From: Perkinsus olseni | Taxonomy: Eukaryota > Perkinsozoa > Perkinsida > Perkinsidae | Assembly (NCBI GenBank): GCA_013115135.1 | Contig: JABANP010000037.1 | Span: 124,001 to 188,000, forward strand | DNA length: 64,000 nt | Direction: 5' to 3' | Part shown: positions 59,500 to 64,000 of the stretch, piece after piece | Layout of the letters: each line of letters begins with the position of its first letter | Position numbering within the stretch: position 1 is the first letter of the stretch | Notes under the pieces: model-generated | Told to the model about the DNA's origin: nothing | What the model saw: only the letters and a program-made list of their open reading frames with translations | Database searches by the model: none | Position numbers and translations under genes: made by a program

Positions 59500-61560
59500 A
59501 TTGCCCAGAATGTTTATCCGGCTCTATACGCTCGAGGGATATTGACGTCTGAGTCAACAACAAGGCGGGAGCTCGCTAAAGGATGCTATGTCGGTAATGT
59601 GGTTGTTCGTGATAATCACTAGGCCTCCAGTACGCTGGCACCACGTTGGTTGGTTGATAAGGTGTATCGCATTGTTGCTATCGAATTTGCAGTATCAATG
59701 GCTGCATCGCGCAGTTGGAGGGTGGGCCAGACTCTGGTGGTCGGGGGCCCCGACCCGGGGCACGCTGACCACTGAGTTCTTGGGTAACTTGAAGTTACTG
59801 GTATAGTCGAGCACTGTTGCATTGGATATTGTTATAACGATGATGACGCACGTTTCATTCTCATAGTATCTAAGTGTTGCCTTTTTCATCCCACAAAACT
59901 GTTAGACGACACTTCCGGCAGCCGTACACGATCGCGATCGTCATCACTCTCGTCTTATTCAGGGCCTTATTCACTTGCTACGCGAGGTCTAAGCTGGGCA
60001 TCCAAACGGCGAATGCGGGAGTCGCCAGCTTCAATGAGTAACCGTATCGTCTATGCCTTTGTATGCATCGGTCGCTGGTGTCGCCGAATGGATGCGATGC
60101 TCAGAGTCTCTCTCAGGTTTGAGTCGAACATCATTCTCAAAGACGGTGGTAGTCCTTTTTTTATCAGCATGTTAGCAGGTAGGCTGTTGGGGCCGCTGCG
60201 TACAGGACCCTGCCCCCTCAGCGTTGATGTATCCTCTGGTCCTCCGGCAAGCTCTATCGTGGCCGACTTTCCGCAGACTGCCGCTCCCAATACCTCACGT
60301 TGTTACTGCTGTACCGTCACTTCTTTACTCACTATTGTGCTTGACGGTACTTATTCAGATACCATCGATTGGTGTGCTTTACGTGTCCATGCTACACCAC
60401 TTCAGAAGTGTCATTCGTGACATAGTGAGTGTCGGAGTCGACCACGTCCTGGCTAGTACTCTTCGGCTGTTATCAGGTTAACTTCGACGGCCCACTTAGC
60501 AACCAAGATAGACATGTTCGTGATATGTACAAGCAACTATCTCCGACTGATTACGAAGCTCTAGGTGCATCAGAGGCCCCGGTGCCGGAGGTCAATGTAT
60601 GAGACCCAGTCCTGGATCTGAGGGCATCGCTTATATTATGGTTGATCGCCTCTATGAGGCGAAGGCATGCTTCTTCCCTGAGTCGGCGAACGTCGTTGAG
60701 TTAGCTAGTGGGGACCACAACGCTATTCGTAGAGGCTTCCAACATGCCAACAACTACGCCGGAAGACCCTCCGGAGGAAACCCGGGGATCCAGCCGAATA
60801 CCCTCGCTGCTCTCAGACGTATGGTCGTCCCTGCGGAATCGCAAGTAAGTTTCATCCTGGCGGGCCAATTCGGTCATCTCCAGCTGTTCCTCACCCTTGC
60901 GCTGGTCCCCAGAGCGCTGATCGACTGCTGCAAGGAGCTCAAGCTGCCAGAGGAAGCCTCCACTTCAACGGAGGGGGAACATCGAGGCGGTCTCACGATG
61001 TATGATCACCTCTGATGGTAGGCGTCGGAGAGCCCGAGAAGACTTGCTTCCGATCTGCAGGTACGAGTCAGATATGTTGAGTACAGGATCCCCCATCACA
61101 CTGGGGCTCCTCGCAGGTAGCAGTACAATCGGCGGGGATCTCAGGCGCTTCGCTCCGCCTAGCAACTCTGTTTGTTTTTCGTCCATCTCAGCTCTGACGT
61201 ACCCTATAGCATGGCGGAGTGTCAGTCGGATGCATCTCTTCCGGAACCGCCCGGTCCTCCCGCAGTTCCTTGCCATAGTAGGATGCTCGGAACCTCCCTC
61301 GCTCAGAACCGGAATGAGCTTGTCTACTGTAGGTGCCTCCAGTTGCCTTCCTCTACGTCGCTGGGGTCTACAACTGCAGAGTCGTCATGAGCCGATTTGT
61401 GAGTCCCTGATCCTCGACTGCTGCCAGGGAGGCTTCCCGAGTGTAGGTGCGTGACGAGGGAGAGCGATCACAGCGAGCTCGAGAGGTCGTCGCCCTCTAC
61501 CAGGAGAAGGCGCCAGTAGACTACGCAGCGCTGCGACAAGGAAGCGGGTGACCACCTTCA
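59500..61560 (+). CDS. Unrecognised multi-exon gene(s)
   Basis: Exon-like stretches: MAIAQNVYPALYARGI (59495), HFRSVIRDIVSVGVDHVLAS (60405), RDMYKQLSPTDYEALG (60515), IAYIMVDRLYEAKACFFPES (60625), NTLAALRRMVVPAESQ (60805) and SQRAREVVALYQEKAPVDYA (61475). Short GT-AG introns connect several. The recurring pattern LYxxxxPxDYxxL, seen also at 58640, suggests duplicated segments or tandem paralogues. No family recognised; boundaries approximate. Confidence 0.35.
59740..59761. repeat. Fold-back footprint 20 (one mismatch)
   Basis: The middle copy predicts T = GTCGGGGC; the first base of the third copy differs. It lies in a probable intron or spacer. Confidence 0.7.
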
Positions 61561-61714
61561 TATTACAAAATTACCTTGCTACCACTTCACTGTTGCGTTA
61601 TGGCTTCCTAGTGCTCGACACGGCCGAGGTCTCCTAAACGGATCGGCTGCATCTAATGTTGATTGCGCTGACCTCAGTGGCCGGTCGTGGCCTTACATTG
61701 GTGCCATCCCGGCT

Positions 61715-63377
61715 TATGTCGCAACTTTCTGAGGAGACCCAGGACCTTCTACTGAGGACCAAGATCGACGATGTTCTTCGAAAGAGTCTCCTGAAGGTGA
61801 GCGAAGCCATGAGGTGCTACCCCTTCATGTCCTGCTTGTACTTCAGTTTTTGGAACAGATTCGTGAAGAGCCTCGGGCGGAGCTTTTCCTAACGGTAGGC
61901 CCCTTACTATTCAAAGACTCGCTCGATGATCTAGTTTGTGTCAGCCCGTAAACCTGAAGGTTTATCCGAGCTACACGGATGTTGTGAAACGGCCGATGGA
62001 TCTGTCCACTATGGAGATGAAACTGAAGGGGCAGCGGCCTCGAGGACGGAAGCCTCGAGTGCCCAGGCCGTAAGTGAAGAACTGTAGAGGCCTTACTGGC
62101 CAGATCTTGCTGCGACTTCCCTTGCACGTCTCCGCGCCAGCCGACGTCCCTTTTTTCTTTTACTGCGCTGCCGCTTCCCAGTAGCAACTTACTCTGGCCT
62201 GAGCCTACGGAGAATGGATTGGTTCTTGCTGAGCTCAGGCCGATTCAGAAGTACCAGTACGTCCAGGACGTCTTCAACGACCTAGAGCAAATATGGACTA
62301 ACAGCATGATGTGAGGCTCAGCCAAGGCCGCTTCTGTCACCAATGGTTGCTGCACGACTCAGATTTAATCAATCCGGCTGTGATGCCTACAATGATGCTG
62401 TGGAGATGCGAGAAATCACCCGTAGCATGGTTGACGAATGGGTCATTGCGAACATACCGAGTAAGTCACCTCACGGGGATGCCCATGCCCACCACCTCTC
62501 AAGATGCTCGGATGAAGGAGGTTGAACCGAGCCCCACCGTACGGCTGACCGCAGAGGCACTGAGGGAAGTGAGCGAGGCTGAAGGAGAGCCTGGCGGGAG
62601 TACGGCGAAGCTTGACCTTCTCTGAAGTGGCTGGTAGGCTGCGTGATTAGGTGTATCGGCTCCAACGAAGAAGTCACGGAAGGACTCAAAGAAAGGTAGG
62701 GGAGTTGGACCGGGGTGCGAAGGAACATTCACTTCCGTGGTGCAGGCGACGGGAGCTCGAAGTTGTCGAAGAGAAAGAAGAAACGGAAGAAGGTAGGTCG
62801 ACGCCCCCTTATCGCCTTAGTCACTCGTCAACTCTCAGCGAGCTGCCTCGGAGTCGAGTTCATCAGACGGCGACCTAGATAGTCCAGCGTCACCGTCATG
62901 TAAGGCCTTCGTGAAGTCTCATCGTCTGTTCACTCAGAGCTGCCTCCCTCCTCAGCTTTCCCTGCACCCGCAGCGCTGGACCGGTTCTCACTGTTGACGC
63001 CGAGCCCGGGCGAACGGAACGCCCTGGCGGCGAGAATTACAAGATTGCATCCCGAAAACCTTGCCCGCATCGTGAAGTTGCTTTCTTGCTCTGAGCAGTC
63101 GGAGAAAGATGCTCTGGCGGTATGAGCCCTGGCCTGGCGCAATGTGTATCCGAGGTCGCTTCCAGGTGTCAGAAGGTGAAGGCGATGGCAGCGTTTTCAC
63201 CATCAAGTTAGACCTTATCGACAACAAGACGTTCTGGGTCCTCAGCAAGTAGGGAGGATGCTGATCTTTTCTGATTCTAGCCTTCGTCCTTTTTTCAGCC
63301 TGGTGAAGCTGCAGCTCCGGCAGCAGGAGCACGAGCAATATAAGCGTTACCACGACAAGATAGCAACAGTTTCGTAA
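61715..63377 (+). CDS. BET-family bromodomain-NET protein
   Basis: Reads acetyl-lysine on histones and recruits transcription factors through its NET domain. ATG 61715 opens MSQLSEETQDLLL. The single bromodomain spans several exons: FLEQIREEPRAELFL, VNLKVYPSYTDVVKRPMD, LSTMEMKLKG, VQDVFNDLEQIWTNSM, and FNQSGCDAYNDAVEM with the acetyl-lysine-binding Asn. A basic cluster (KKSRKDSKK, LSKRKKKRKK) and an acidic Ser/Asp tract follow. The NET domain reads PGERNALAARITRLHPENLA, RIVKLLSCSEQSEKD and IKLDLIDNKTFWVLSK. Stop at 63375-63377. Introns are short and phase-consistent. One bromodomain plus NET is the arrangement of plant and some protist BET proteins. Confidence 0.85.
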
Positions 63378-63669
63378 CTCCAATCAGTATTTTCGTTCAA
63401 AGTTGAGAGCACGCGTCTGGGTCCTTCTATTGAGAGAATGGCGATTGGTATATAGTAAAAAGAAACCCAATCTATGAAAATCATATGTAGTTGATGATTA
63501 ATCAAACTGGCTGTTTGTCTGCGATATGGCGTTGTTTCTGACTAGTGGCTTACAAAACATACCAATGTCGATTATCTGTTACTAAATTACCGTATGTGAT
63601 ATTACCATTGGACCGAGTTGACAGTCGTCTTTTCAGAGCTCTCGTTGTTCTTATTATGACTAGTACTTA
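63378..63669. promoter_or_regulatory. Intergenic, probable aquaporin promoter
   Basis: AT-rich 292 bp between the BET stop and the next ATG. It must hold the downstream promoter; no specific element recognised. Confidence 0.4.
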
Positions 63670-64000
63670 ATGAGCCAGTCGGAACAATCACTTCACGACT
63701 GTCTACACTCTCCCAAATGTCTTCCGCCCTTATTATCTCCCCCAAGAACAACAACATCACAAGAGAAGGAGCCTCCTCCCTTGTGGAGGAAGTGTCTTGC
63801 CGAAGTGTTCGGAACGGCCGTTCTATTGGCCTTCGGCTCGGGCGTGGTAGCCCAAGTTAACGTCTGTGGTCTCGGCAACTACCTCTGCATAGCCATCGGT
63901 TGGGCTCTCGGTGTGACCTTTGGCGTCTTGGCAAGTTTCAGAATTTCCGGTGCCCATCTAAACCCGGCGGTGTCCCTGGCCTCCTGCGTCTACAAGCAGA
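63670..64000 (+). CDS. Aquaglyceroporin (MIP family), partial
   Basis: Membrane channel for water and glycerol. ATG 63670 opens a cytosolic N-terminus rich in Ser, Pro and Lys. The first transmembrane helix follows (CLAEVFGTAVLLAFGSGVV), then a second (IAIGWALGVTFGVL) and the first half-helix with the NPA signature in ISGAHLNPAVSLA. The window ends before helix 3, so only about 110 residues are visible. The Gly-Ala-His-Leu-Asn-Pro-Ala form is common to GlpF-like channels; the second NPA, which would decide selectivity, lies outside. Confidence 0.93.
   Translation, partial: MSQSEQSLHDCLHSPKCLPPLLSPPRTTTSQEKEPPPLWRKCLAEVFGTAVLLAFGSGVVAQVNVCGLGNYLCIAIGWALGVTFGVLASFRISGAHLNPAVSLASCVYKQ

Overview
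This is nuclear DNA of a compact-genome protist, most likely a Perkinsus-type alveolate. The evidence is gene density, many GT-AG introns of about 41-60 nt that join conserved frames exactly, and the gene repertoire (dynamin, nibrin, histone H2B, J-domain proteins, DCoH, BET protein, aquaglyceroporin, alveolate-style helical repeat proteins). The genus is inferred; no rRNA or other marker is present. Reading frames are broken up by introns, so most genes are given as spans with exon logic in the text.

Layout. 1-0.7 kb: 3' part of an unrecognised gene. 0.8-4.8 kb: Drp1-like dynamin. 4.9-7.4 kb: nibrin/NBS1 with FHA, two BRCT regions and candidate C-terminal MRE11- and ATM-binding motifs. 7.6-13.9 kb: a block bounded by a 0.41 kb inverted repeat, holding a DEK-C protein, a helical-repeat protein, histone H2B and a small secreted protein whose paralogue lies just outside at 14.2 kb. 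16-34 kb: a tandem array of papain-family cysteine protease genes and copies of a second secreted glycoprotein family, in varied states of decay, with a LINE remnant. 34.6-36.4 kb: a secreted OS-9/erlectin-like MRH lectin. 36.5-42.7 kb: an intact Ty3/gypsy retrotransposon with identical LTRs. 43-47.7 kb: two J-domain proteins. 48-49.4 kb: retroelement debris. 49.4-49.9 kb: pterin-4a-carbinolamine dehydratase. 50-61.6 kb: several multi-exon genes, partly of heptatricopeptide/RAP style. 61.7-63.4 kb: a BET bromodomain-NET protein. 63.7 kb to the edge: an aquaglyceroporin.

The most unusual signal is a class of 22-bp structures, 20 of them, concentrated in the protease array and in retroelement debris. 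Each obeys one rule: an 8-bp target T has become T lacking its last base, then the reverse complement of T, then T lacking its first base (net +14 bp). Twelve are perfect. For nine or more, a paralogous copy in the same window shows the unexpanded site. The 8-bp unit and odd-centred palindromes match hairpin-type (hAT-like) transposon excision chemistry, but no such transposon is visible here.

Single-base indels in G/C runs interrupt otherwise conserved exons of dynamin, nibrin and others. The 5.6 kb retrotransposon frame is intact, so these may be assembly errors or real decay.
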